Of a DNA stretch of 64,000 nucleotides, positions 26,486-35,241 are shown in pieces; within the stretch, counting starts at the first letter, position 1; each line of letters opens with the position of its first letter. The DNA is from Heliobacterium mobile (GTDB lineage Bacteria; Bacillota; Desulfitobacteriia; Heliobacteriales; Heliobacteriaceae). The notes under the pieces are model-generated. The model did no database searches and had not been told where the DNA came from. It worked only from the letters and a program-made list of their open reading frames with translations. Where the stretch lies: NCBI RefSeq assembly GCF_009720735.1, contig NZ_WNKU01000013.1, forward strand, positions 27,221 through 91,220, given 5' to 3'. A program made the translations under genes and the position numbers.

Positions 26486-28356
26486 CGAATGATTTTCCCT
26501 TCCATGGTTACACCGGCAACGATGGTTGATGCCAGTTCTAGGGCTACTTTTTCGACTTCTTCATAACCACATCCGGTAGGATTTGTATAGGGGATAATTG
26601 TCCCTTCGAGGTATTCCTGTTCACGCAATGTCTTCGCAAAATCTCGCAACAAGGCATGACTGAAATCGCCAGTGTTCCTAAATACATGGACTCGTTTTTC
26701 AGGAATAATCGATACAAATTCTTTTGCGAATCGCTCATGAGTTACCACATGCATTTCATAGGGCATTTCCTCATGAAGCAGACGCAAAAGGTTACATGTT
26801 AAAGCGATATTCGCTGATTGTAACAAAACGAGTTTGGCTCCGGGACCAACTGTTGCGGCCACCTTGTTCTTAAAAGCCTGTTTGAATTCGTCAGAATAAA
26901 GAGTACGCTTCACCTTCGCCTCGCCCCAGATGCGGTAGGCCTTGCGTACATAACCTTCCAGTTGTTCGCCTGTAAATCGTTCTGTTCTAGATACAGCCTG
27001 CGTAGAGCCGTCATAATGATCCCAATTCTTAGTTGAAATCCAGCCACGGGCATCATACTCGGTATACATCTTAGTTCCTGGAAATGGCGTTGCAATAGAA
27101 AACTGTACTGAATCTGAAGGTAGACTGGCTGCAAGGGCGATTGTCTCCTCAATCGATTCTGCAGTATCACTAGGTAAACCAAACGTAAAGGTCAAATGGA
27201 CTTTAATGCCGATTTCTTTGGTATATCGAATGATTTGACTTACTTTCGCCAAATCTAATTTTTTACCAATATCGTTAAGTACCTGTTGATCTGCTGATTC
27301 CACACCATATTTAACACTAAAAAGCCCTGCTTCTTTTAACTCATCCAACATGTTTTCGGTCATCCGGTCTGCTCGAGCCATTATTCCCCATGGAACATCC
27401 GTCAAACCGCGTTGCTTCATGAGTCGAGCGATCATCAATACGTGTTCACGATTGATATTAAATGTATCATCATCGATATATATGCTCCGATAAGGATAGC
27501 GGCGAAGATTCTCTTCAATCTCATTCACTACGTCTTCAGGACTGCGCGTACGGTAATGAGTACCTCGATAAATTAGTTGTGGCCAAACACAAAAAATACA
27601 ACCGTAAGGGCAACCTCGGGACGTCATAATTTGCAGTTGAGGCAGATCAAGACCGCAAACTGAATCAAAGTAGTTTTCATTAGGAAGACTATCTCTGTGT
27701 GGCCAAGGGAGAGACGCCAAATCGACAGGTTTTCCATGGAGGGTTTTTCTTACGGCAGCACCGTCACGAAAAACTAAATTAGGAATTGAAGCAATCTTTT
27801 CCGGCAAGACTGATATTTCGCCTTTTTCGCTGAGAGAAAAGGATTCGTTCACTAAACAGGAATGTAGGAGGTTTAACAGTTCAACGAGAGCGGTTTCATA
27901 TTCCCCATAAACTGTAAAATCAATATCTCGGTTTGATTCAATAAACTTTTCTTGCTCTAACTCAAAATGAGCCCCACAAAAAATAATGAGGGCTTTCGAA
28001 AAATCTTTTTTTAAGCGGCGTGCAATGGCGAGATCATTCGACAAACTAGGGGTTGATGTCTCCATTATAATTACTTGAGGATCATATTCCCTAACAAAAT
28101 TAAAAAAATCAGCGTAAGATTCTCCCATGGCAATGGAGTCTCGAATGAACGTCTCCAAGCCAGCACGTTTTGCCATCGCCGCTGCCGTAGAAAGAAAGAA
28201 AGGAAAAGGAATGTATCCCCCCGTAAGTTCACCACCGAAAAAAGGCGAAGTATGGGGCCAGCGTGAACCGGCCCGCACACCTCGCCATCCTGCCTGACCG
28301 ATTTCCGCTTGTTTGTGCCAAGGCGCATTGGAAAATAGAACCCGCAATGTATACAC
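26482..28356 (-). CDS. B12-binding-type radical SAM enzyme (copy 1)
   Basis: 624 residues. The N-terminal 190 residues have the fold of cobalamin-binding domains (METSTPSLSNDLAIARRLKK, FTVYGEYETALVELL), but I do not see the base-off DxHxxG motif. The radical SAM core follows: SRGCPYGCIFCVWPQLIYRG (three cluster Cys), YIDDDTFNINREHVLM, GIMARADRMTENML, VKYGVESADQ, FTFGLPSDTAESIEET. The last 120 residues form another alpha/beta domain ending TNPTGCGYEEV. Class B enzymes often methylate unactivated carbon or rearrange rings. It precedes and overlaps a CgeB gene, so it may act on the sugar or acceptor of that transferase. Start GTG 28356, or TTG three codons later. Confidence 0.82.
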   Translation of the reverse strand: MYTLRVLFSNAPWHKQAEIGQAGWRGVRAGSRWPHTSPFFGGELTGGYIPFPFFLSTAAAMAKRAGLETFIRDSIAMGESYADFFNFVREYDPQVIIMETSTPSLSNDLAIARRLKKDFSKALIIFCGAHFELEQEKFIESNRDIDFTVYGEYETALVELLNLLHSCLVNESFSLSEKGEISVLPEKIASIPNLVFRDGAAVRKTLHGKPVDLASLPWPHRDSLPNENYFDSVCGLDLPQLQIMTSRGCPYGCIFCVWPQLIYRGTHYRTRSPEDVVNEIEENLRRYPYRSIYIDDDTFNINREHVLMIARLMKQRGLTDVPWGIMARADRMTENMLDELKEAGLFSVKYGVESADQQVLNDIGKKLDLAKVSQIIRYTKEIGIKVHLTFTFGLPSDTAESIEETIALAASLPSDSVQFSIATPFPGTKMYTEYDARGWISTKNWDHYDGSTQAVSRTERFTGEQLEGYVRKAYRIWGEAKVKRTLYSDEFKQAFKNKVAATVGPGAKLVLLQSANIALTCNLLRLLHEEMPYEMHVVTHERFAKEFVSIIPEKRVHVFRNTGDFSHALLRDFAKTLREQEYLEGTIIPYTNPTGCGYEEVEKVALELASTIVAGVTMEGKIIR

Positions 28357-28438
28357 CCTTCCCGCAATAGGGCCTTTCTTCAGTGCTACTATGTCGTAAT
28401 TATATTTTCGTTAAAAATGCTCTTTGCCTTTAACCTTA

Positions 28439-30400
28439 TTAAAGGAATAACTCCCACACTGGATCATCTAGGTTATATAAGGGTAGGATTGTCGTTATTG
28501 CCTGCATGTCCCGAATGCTGTTCAAAATTTGCGGTCCCGAATGTTCTGCGGCAATGATGATATAATCAGGAACCATCTTTAATATATCATCAGCTGAATA
28601 AACATAATGTCCCTGAATCCGTGAACCCGTGAGACTGCGATCAATAAGACCGGAAATTATAACATTCGGATATTCTTTAAGTAATTTGAATACATGTTCG
28701 GCCATTTTTCCCTGAACACCATACACCATCAAAGAAGGTTTTTCAAATTGAATATTATTAAGAACCATTCGTAATCGAGAGATATATGCCGGTTCCCAGT
28801 TTTGCAGAGCTAAATAAGTATTAACTCTCAAATCATTAAGTATCATACCAGACTCATAACGTTCTTGCTCCAAAAACCATTTAACATCATTGGATATAGA
28901 TGCCTGTAAGAAATTCTTAGCTATATTAGGACGCACTAAATAATTAAATATCGGAAAAGATAAATTGCCGTCAATAAATGCCGGAATTATCTCTTTCTTT
29001 TCACCAAGTCGATTATCATTATTCCCAACTGCTTCGTCAATTTGGTAAAGTACATTGCGCTCTTTCAGAAGCAAGCCCCGAATATTTTGCTTCCTCCGTT
29101 GAACAAAATTACCATCCAATATGGCTAATTCCAAAAAGCTGCGAACACCGATGATGGGGGCATTTACCTTTTGAATTGCTCTGGAGAGCACGTTATATTC
29201 AATATTGACGGGCTGAAGATCGCCAACGATAAAATGGACAGCATCAAAACCGTCAAATTCATCATCATTCCACTGTTCCAATATCGTTTGAGCGTCTTTT
29301 CGTTCTTTTAACCAAACGGTCTTAATTAATGGCTTTTCGTGTCCTACGGTATTCTGAGATATGGTCGTGCCGCTTTTCATTGAGATGACATCAACATCTA
29401 ATGCCGCATTAAATAAAATCTTGAGCCGTTCATCCGTTGTATGCTCTTTTTTAGCTTTTACAAGTGTTTTTAACGCCATTTCTTCCCTTATTTTCTCATT
29501 GCGAACATACGTTAACACTTTACTCTTCAAGCCATCTAGAGAATCATAAAATAGGATTTCCTTGTCTTCTACAAAAAGCTCCATTAGCTCAGGGTTCCTG
29601 TTGGTAATTTGCACTGATCCGCATCCGGCCACTTCAAAATGGCGCAATTTTGTTTGAAAACCCGAATCATCACCTTCCGCAGATATGCCCGGGTTAAAAA
29701 CAATGCGTGTTTCGTTATAAACTTGCGCCAATTCTTCGAAGGATGGTCGTCCACCATAACACTCTCTAAGCTCTTCATCCTTATCCCATGCATCACCGAA
29801 GATACGAAAAATCAACCCTTGTGACTGGCAGAAGCGATACATTTCCACCATCAATCGCTGAATCGTATTGTTCTGATGGGATTGTGAGACGATGTTGTTA
29901 TTCCCTCTTACGTTTGCACCAACATAGATAACATCATATTTTTTTTCTGTCTTAGGTATCTTATAAAAAACTCTCGGATTATACCCCCAAGGCAAATATA
30001 ATACTCGGTCCTGCCATCCCTCTTGCTGCCGCCGAATTGCTCCTCTACGTGAATGTGTCGCGATAAAATCGAAACGATGATCGTAAGGAGCATTCTTTCG
30101 AAACCAAATTTCTGGTTCATCATCTGCATAAAATGCAATTATAGGCAATCCCTTCCGCCGAACCGCATAAAAAAAGTCATCGCTAAATTCTTGGTGTACT
30201 GCATCCGAATAAAAGAACAGGCAATCATAGCTCTCACGTTGAATCAGCGATAACAGATATTTCTCATGATAGCCATTTTGATAAATGCTCAGCAATGGCG
30301 TAAGGTCAACACAAGTTACCTCATGCATACGGCGTAATGGTTCTACCCAATTGTCACGGATATAACTGACGGATAACAAACCTGTCATCAAAATTCGCAT
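28439..30400 (-). CDS. CgeB-type glycosyltransferase with C-terminal Rossmann-like domain (copy 2)
   Basis: 653 residues, the same order of domains as the copy at 24500: MRILMTGLLSVSYIRDNWVE, FFYSDAVHQEF, FYADDEPEIWFRKN, LPWGYNPRVFY, DVIYVGANV, RIVFNPGISAEGDD, TKLRHFEVAGCGSVQITN. The middle region has VHFIVGDLQPVNIEYNVLSR and the end LMVYGVQGKMAEHVFKLL, GLIDRSLTG and YIIIAAEHSG. Start at ATG after AAGGGGATGTACAA. The gene is visibly more AT-rich than copy 3 at 33253. The decayed radical SAM gene just upstream was presumably its partner. Confidence 0.8.
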   Translation of the reverse strand: MRILMTGLLSVSYIRDNWVEPLRRMHEVTCVDLTPLLSIYQNGYHEKYLLSLIQRESYDCLFFYSDAVHQEFSDDFFYAVRRKGLPIIAFYADDEPEIWFRKNAPYDHRFDFIATHSRRGAIRRQQEGWQDRVLYLPWGYNPRVFYKIPKTEKKYDVIYVGANVRGNNNIVSQSHQNNTIQRLMVEMYRFCQSQGLIFRIFGDAWDKDEELRECYGGRPSFEELAQVYNETRIVFNPGISAEGDDSGFQTKLRHFEVAGCGSVQITNRNPELMELFVEDKEILFYDSLDGLKSKVLTYVRNEKIREEMALKTLVKAKKEHTTDERLKILFNAALDVDVISMKSGTTISQNTVGHEKPLIKTVWLKERKDAQTILEQWNDDEFDGFDAVHFIVGDLQPVNIEYNVLSRAIQKVNAPIIGVRSFLELAILDGNFVQRRKQNIRGLLLKERNVLYQIDEAVGNNDNRLGEKKEIIPAFIDGNLSFPIFNYLVRPNIAKNFLQASISNDVKWFLEQERYESGMILNDLRVNTYLALQNWEPAYISRLRMVLNNIQFEKPSLMVYGVQGKMAEHVFKLLKEYPNVIISGLIDRSLTGSRIQGHYVYSADDILKMVPDYIIIAAEHSGPQILNSIRDMQAITTILPLYNLDDPVWELFL

Positions 30401-30489
30401 TTGTACATCCCCTTATTCCGCCACAAAATCTATCTAACCCTTTTGGACAACATTTCCGATTATTTAATGTTCTGCCCTTAAAGGTTGAT

Positions 30490-30505
30490 CCCAAATCAAT
30501 TTGGG
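30490..30505. repeat. perfect 7-bp inverted repeat upstream of CgeB copy 2
   Basis: CCCAAAT-CA-ATTTGGG lies between the radical SAM pseudogene and the CgeB gene at 30400. No T run follows on either strand, so it is not an obvious terminator; it could be an operator or chance. Confidence 0.35.
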
Positions 30506-30544
30506 GGGCTGCCATTAAAACAACTTTTCTACTTTTTTGAAACC

Positions 30545-31194
30545 GATCGGGCTACTGTGACCGGGCGGCGTCTTCCGGAAGCATCGCCGTTGCGGTAGAG
30601 GAGGTTGCTCACCGCCGGGAGACGATCATTCAGTTACCTTCAAGCGAGTATCTGCGCTGAAGTAATTTCCGTTTTGGAATCGGCTCTGTATCAAGCATTG
30701 TTGCCATTCCCACCTCTGGAGCCCGCCGGAAGGCCAGCCAACACCTTCAGGAGTTCAACCACCGGCGCCCCGTAATCACCGAAAATGGCGAAATCAAGGA
30801 CCGGGAGAGAATGCAAAAAGGACATTTCTAGTTCGAAATGGATCCCCGTAAAATAAAATACGACCATCTGGCAACGCTCCGCTACCTTCCAGATCGTTGG
30901 ATAGGCAGGGTGTAGCCGCTTCTGGGATACATCGGGGCGCGGGCTGGCCACATATGCAAAAAAATCTTCATAGCGTTCACCTTCGGCGATGGAATCGCGC
31001 GCCAGCGCAGTCGCCGTCGCCAGGAAGAAAGGAAAGGGGATATAGCCGCACGAGGTCGCCACCAAAAAAGGCGACGTATGGGGCCAGCGCGATCCAGCCC
31101 TCACACCTCGCCTACATGCTTTTCCCTCTTCCCCTCGATAATGCCGGGGTGCATTGGCAAAGAGCACATGCAACCGACTACATCCTTTCGCCAT
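30545..31194 (-). pseudogene. decayed B12-binding-type radical SAM gene
   Basis: The start is clearly related to the enzymes at 26482 and 31425: LHVLFANAPRHYRGEEG, RRGVRAGSRWPHTSPF, CGYIPFPFFLATATALA. About 9 residues are missing before RDSIAEGERYEDFFAYV. Around 30900 the frame is shifted: another frame reads TPCLSNDLEG, matching TPSLSNDLE in the intact copies. It returns at GIHFELEM and DFAIFGDYGAPVVELLKVL, then stops at 30691. Beyond this a translated remnant, VSNLLYRNGD then RRRPV, reaches about 30550. The whole radical SAM core and C-terminus are gone. Its composition matches the GC-richer DNA to the right. Confidence 0.85.
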
Positions 31195-31424
31195 CTAATC
31201 TCTACACGAGTCTGCCAACTGCATCTACTTATATTATCGCTAAGACGAAGGAATTACTTTATCTCAGTTTTCTTCGCGTAGGCAGTCCATCCTGTCGAGA
31301 ATATTGGCAGCAAAATCCCTTTTCCACTGGAAACCATGTTGTTTAACTGTCCTCCAAGCCATAGACCTCAAAAAGCAGATTTGCTTGAGAAACAGTGAGA
31401 GCTACTGATTCGTCAGCGCCGCTG
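31195..31424. other. 230-bp gap between two radical SAM copies
   Basis: No coding region, terminator or promoter could be supported here. A short imperfect hairpin (CTCAAAAAGCA with TTTGCTTGAG) sits at about 31368-31390. Confidence 0.4.
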
Positions 31425-33251
31425 CTATTTGATGATTTGACCGTGAAGATTCACCCCTGCGGCGATCTTGGGTGCAGCCGCCAGGGCCAGCTGTTCCACT
31501 TCTTCATAACCACAACCGGTGAGGTTGCTATAGGGAATGACCGCAGCAGCAAAGGTCGCTGCGACGCCAAGCTGTTCCGCCTGTTCGCGCAACAGGGCAA
31601 AGCGAAAATCGTTCGGCTCCGCGAACAGGTGCAATTGTTCCTTGGGTAGGATGTCTGCAAACAGTTCGGCAAAGCGAACGTGAGAAAACAGGTGCACCTG
31701 ATAGCCCCATCGGCTCAATATTGTCGCCAGCGTCGTTGTCAAGGTGATATTGGCCGCCTGGGGCATCAGCAGGGCCGCGCCTTCTGGGACCTCTTCCATC
31801 AAACGCCGGCGCAAGGCCGTCAGAAAATCCTCTGTTCGGAGCGCCACGCGAATCCGGGCCTCATTGTACCGCTGGTAGGCTTCCCGTACGAAACCCTCCA
31901 GTTGTTCCCCGCTGAACCGTTCCGTTCGGGACACGGCTGTGGCGGCGCCGTCGTAGCGGCTCCAGTCCTGGGTGGTCAGCCAGCCCTTATCTTTGTAAAT
32001 CTCGTACATCTTTGTCCCCGGAAAAGGCGTAGCGATGGAAAACTGGACCGAGTCAGAGGGGAGTTCGGCAGCCAAGGTGATCGTCTTTTCGATCGATTCC
32101 GGTGTGTCATCGGGGAGACCGAAGGTGAAGGTCAGATGGACCTTGATGCCAAGACTCTTCGTGTATTCGATAATGTGGCGGACCTGTTCGACCGACATCC
32201 CTTTGCCGATGTTATCGAGCGTCTGTTGATCGGCTGATTCCACACCGTATTTCACGCTGTACAGCCCGGCATCTCGGAGGGAACGCAGGATCTCCTCGGT
32301 CATCCGATCAGCCCGGGCCATGATTCCCCAAGGGATATGATCGAGTTGCCGTTCTCGCAACAGCCGCGCGATCTCAAGCACATGATCCGGCCGGATATTG
32401 AAGGTGTCATCATCAATATAGAAGCTCTTGTAGGGATACTTTGATACATGGTAAGCGATCTCGTCCACCACATCCTGCGGCGAACGTGTGCGATAGCGGT
32501 TACCGCGGTAGATCAACTGCGGCCAGACGCAGAAGATGCATCCATAGGGGCATCCCCGGGTGGTGATGATCTGCAGTTGCGGTCGTTCCAGTCCGCAGAC
32601 GGAATCGAAGTAATTACGCACCGGCATCTCGTCCCGAACCGGCCAGGGGAAGCGATTCAGATCGACCAGCGGGCCGGGCGCCGTCTTCCGGACACTATCC
32701 TGCTCGCGATAGACTAGGTTGTTGACGCTGGCAAGCGACTCGCCATCTCGAAGCGCCTCTAGCAGCCGCAGCACCGGCGTCTCATATTCCCCGTAGACGC
32801 AGTAATCGATGACAGAATGGCGCGCCAGGAAAGCCTCGCTGTCCATTTCGTGATGGACGCCGCAGAAAAGGATCCTCACGTCAGGCAGGATCCTTTTCAG
32901 TTCGGCAGCGACCTCCAGATCGTTACGCAACGAAGGTGTCGATGTCTCCATCGCAATGACATCAGGCGATTGTTCGCGTACATAGGCGTAAAAATCTTCG
33001 TAGCTTTCCCCCAACCCGATCGAATCGCGCAGGCACGCCTCAAATCCTGCTTGCCGGACCAGGGCAGCGCCTGTCGCCAGAAAGAAGGGAAAGGGGAGAT
33101 AGTCGCCGATCATATCACTGCCGTAACAGGGGATCGTATGGGGCCAGCGTGAACCGGCCCGGACCCCCCGGTAAATCACCCGGCCACCTTCCCATTTATG
33201 CCAGGGCGCATTTGCAAAGAGCACTCGCAAGGTTATTCCCCCTTCCCACAT
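31425..33251 (-). CDS. B12-binding-type radical SAM enzyme (copy 2)
   Basis: About 608 residues, the same architecture as the enzyme at 26482: LRVLFANAPWHKWEGG, RGVRAGSRWPHTIPC, METSTPSLRNDLEVAAELKR, CVYGEYETPVLRLLEAL; then TTRGCPYGCIFCVWPQLIYR with the three cluster Cys, YIDDDTFNIRPDHVLE, GIMARADRMTEEIL, VKYGVESADQ and FTFGLPDDTPESIEKT. The C-terminal domain ends AAVIPYSNLTGCGYEEVEQL. ATG 33251 lies 1 nt after the stop of the CgeB gene; a TTG nine codons later, after AAGGGGG, is also possible. GC content is clearly higher than in the first copy. Substrate unknown. Confidence 0.82.
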   Translation of the reverse strand: MWEGGITLRVLFANAPWHKWEGGRVIYRGVRAGSRWPHTIPCYGSDMIGDYLPFPFFLATGAALVRQAGFEACLRDSIGLGESYEDFYAYVREQSPDVIAMETSTPSLRNDLEVAAELKRILPDVRILFCGVHHEMDSEAFLARHSVIDYCVYGEYETPVLRLLEALRDGESLASVNNLVYREQDSVRKTAPGPLVDLNRFPWPVRDEMPVRNYFDSVCGLERPQLQIITTRGCPYGCIFCVWPQLIYRGNRYRTRSPQDVVDEIAYHVSKYPYKSFYIDDDTFNIRPDHVLEIARLLRERQLDHIPWGIMARADRMTEEILRSLRDAGLYSVKYGVESADQQTLDNIGKGMSVEQVRHIIEYTKSLGIKVHLTFTFGLPDDTPESIEKTITLAAELPSDSVQFSIATPFPGTKMYEIYKDKGWLTTQDWSRYDGAATAVSRTERFSGEQLEGFVREAYQRYNEARIRVALRTEDFLTALRRRLMEEVPEGAALLMPQAANITLTTTLATILSRWGYQVHLFSHVRFAELFADILPKEQLHLFAEPNDFRFALLREQAEQLGVAATFAAAVIPYSNLTGCGYEEVEQLALAAAPKIAAGVNLHGQIIK

Positions 33252-33252
33252 A

Positions 33253-35217
33253 TCAATAACCCACATCCCAGGCGGAGTCATTCGGATCGTACAACGGGAT
33301 CAGGCAGATTCGCCGGTCCAGATCGGCCAGGGAGGCGCGGATCGCCGGTCCCGATACAGTGGCCGCGATCAATATCACATCAGGCATGACCTGCTCAATG
33401 GCATCGCGCCCATAAACGGGATGTCCCATCAGGACCGTTCCGGCGAGGTCGCGATCGACAAAACCCCGCATCGCCACGCCGTGCCGTTCGACCGAATCCA
33501 GGATGCCCCGTATCAACTCGCCGCGGGCGCCGTAGATGAGCACCCCTTTTCCCAGCAGCGCCAGATTGCGCAGCAGGTCGTCGATGCGGTGTTGCAGGTA
33601 GGCCGAGGCGTCGAAGGCGCGATCGAGTTGGAAGCGATTGACGATGCGGAAGGAATGGGCCACTCGGCAGTTCGCCAAAAGCGCTCCCATCGTCTGCTCG
33701 GGCTCCTCCTCCAGGCGGTCGAGGATACGGCGAAGCGCCCGGGGACGGAAGAGATGGTTGGGATAAAAAAATCGTTTGTCCCGCTCCCCTTCCAGGATGA
33801 CGCGCTCGATCGCCCGCTCTCGCTCCGCGCTCTCCCTTTCCGAACCCAGAATCGCCCCCTGAAAACGATGACGGTCCACTTGAACGAAATTGGCGTCATT
33901 TACAGGGAACTGCACGATCGAGCGAACAGTCACCACGTCGGCGTCGATGTCCCGCAAAGGTTTCAGCACCTCGTAGCGCGCCGTCTCCGGACCAGCCCCC
34001 GGTGGCAGCAGATGTACGAAGGGATGGCTGTCAATCCGCTGCCACAGCCACTCCGGCGCATTCCGCAACGATTCGAAGGAACGCGCGGAGAAGGCATTGT
34101 CGGGCCCTTCCATGATGTCTCCTGGCTGATCCGGTCGGATGAACACCTGCGCAGGCGGGAGGGGTCTGCCGGAGGCCGCCTCCCCCTTTTTGGGCGGATA
34201 TTGGTTCCGGGCAGCGGAAAAGAGCGTCTTCAGCCGTTGTTCCATCGTATGTTCCTGCTGCGCTCTGACGAGCCCCCGGCGGGCAACGGCCTCCCGCTCC
34301 GCCTCATTCTGAATATAAGCGAGCGTCTTGGCTTTCAAATCGTCCACATCCCGGTAAAAGACGATCTCCTCGTCTTCTCGGAACAGTTCCGCCAGTTCCG
34401 GGTTTTCGTTGGTCAGTTGAAAAGCGCCGCAGCCTGCCACCTCAAAATGGCGAAGCTTTGTCTGGTAGGTCGGCGCGTCATCATCGGCTGAATAACTGGG
34501 ATTGAAGACGATCCGGGACTCGCTGTAGACCCGCACCATCTCCTCGTTGGACAGTATCCCCCCGTAGACGTCCGCCAGGACGGGGTGCCGTTCCCAGCCT
34601 AGTCCGAAGACGCGAAAGACCAATCCCGCTTCACGGCAGATCTCGTACATCTGCGTGAGCGAGTCTATGCGAACCTGCCCGTCTTCGTTGCGCACCGCCG
34701 TATCGCCGGCTTTTTTGTACTTGCCGATGAAGACGACGTCATACTTTTTGGTGACCCCCGGGAGGGGCCGGAAAATATCGTGGTTGTAGCCCCAGGGCAG
34801 ATAGAGGGTCTTCCCGCCGTCTCCCTCCTCCACCCGGCGCTGCCAGCCTCGTTTGGAGTGGGTGGCTACCAGGTCGAAGCGGTGGTCGTGGCGTCGGTTC
34901 AGCCGGTACCATGTCTCCGGTTCATCGTCACAATAAAAGGTGAGCATCGGGATGCCCAACTTCCGCTGCGCAAGGAAAAACTCTTCTGACAGAATGTCAT
35001 TGACCTCAGCGTAGTAAAACAGGTAATCAAAGCGATCATTGCGGGTCAACGATTCCACATAACGCTGGCAGTAGGTGTTGTCCAAGTCGCCGGCGGCCAG
35101 CAGCGGCGTTGTGTTCACAGCGACCGTCGAGAAGAGCTTTTCTATGGGCCGGATCCAACTGTCGTGGACATAGAGGGAACTGAAGTTGCCCACCGCCAGG
35201 ATACGCGTATTGTCCAT
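33253..35217 (-). CDS. CgeB-type glycosyltransferase with C-terminal Rossmann-like domain (copy 3)
   Basis: 654 residues: ILAVGNFSSLYVHDSWIRPI, FYYAEVNDILSEEF, FYCDDEPETWYRLNRRHDHR, LPWGYNHDIFRPL, YDVVFIGKY, RIVFNPSYSADDDAPTYQTK, LRHFEVAGCGAFQLTNENPE. The middle region contains PFVHLLPPGAGPE and a domain that parallels the two other copies; the last part is GVLIYGARGELIRGILDSV, GFVDRDLAGT and DVILIAATVSG. It is followed immediately by the radical SAM gene at 33251. The order here (CgeB then radical SAM) is reversed relative to the 26482/24500 pair, consistent with an alternating array. Confidence 0.8.
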   Translation of the reverse strand: MDNTRILAVGNFSSLYVHDSWIRPIEKLFSTVAVNTTPLLAAGDLDNTYCQRYVESLTRNDRFDYLFYYAEVNDILSEEFFLAQRKLGIPMLTFYCDDEPETWYRLNRRHDHRFDLVATHSKRGWQRRVEEGDGGKTLYLPWGYNHDIFRPLPGVTKKYDVVFIGKYKKAGDTAVRNEDGQVRIDSLTQMYEICREAGLVFRVFGLGWERHPVLADVYGGILSNEEMVRVYSESRIVFNPSYSADDDAPTYQTKLRHFEVAGCGAFQLTNENPELAELFREDEEIVFYRDVDDLKAKTLAYIQNEAEREAVARRGLVRAQQEHTMEQRLKTLFSAARNQYPPKKGEAASGRPLPPAQVFIRPDQPGDIMEGPDNAFSARSFESLRNAPEWLWQRIDSHPFVHLLPPGAGPETARYEVLKPLRDIDADVVTVRSIVQFPVNDANFVQVDRHRFQGAILGSERESAERERAIERVILEGERDKRFFYPNHLFRPRALRRILDRLEEEPEQTMGALLANCRVAHSFRIVNRFQLDRAFDASAYLQHRIDDLLRNLALLGKGVLIYGARGELIRGILDSVERHGVAMRGFVDRDLAGTVLMGHPVYGRDAIEQVMPDVILIAATVSGPAIRASLADLDRRICLIPLYDPNDSAWDVGY

Positions 35218-35241
35218 CGGAACGTCCCTGCCCTCTTCCTT

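Noticed and set aside
30897..31346. Long plus-strand open frame (149 codons) across the decayed radical SAM copy
   Set aside because: It lies opposite a region with clear minus-strand radical SAM homology, has no recognisable domain and no good ribosome site.
33421..34491. Plus-strand open frame of 356 codons opposite CgeB copy 3
   Set aside because: Shadow of the GC-rich minus-strand gene; its composition (many His, Arg and Gln) is typical of antisense frames and no domain is visible.
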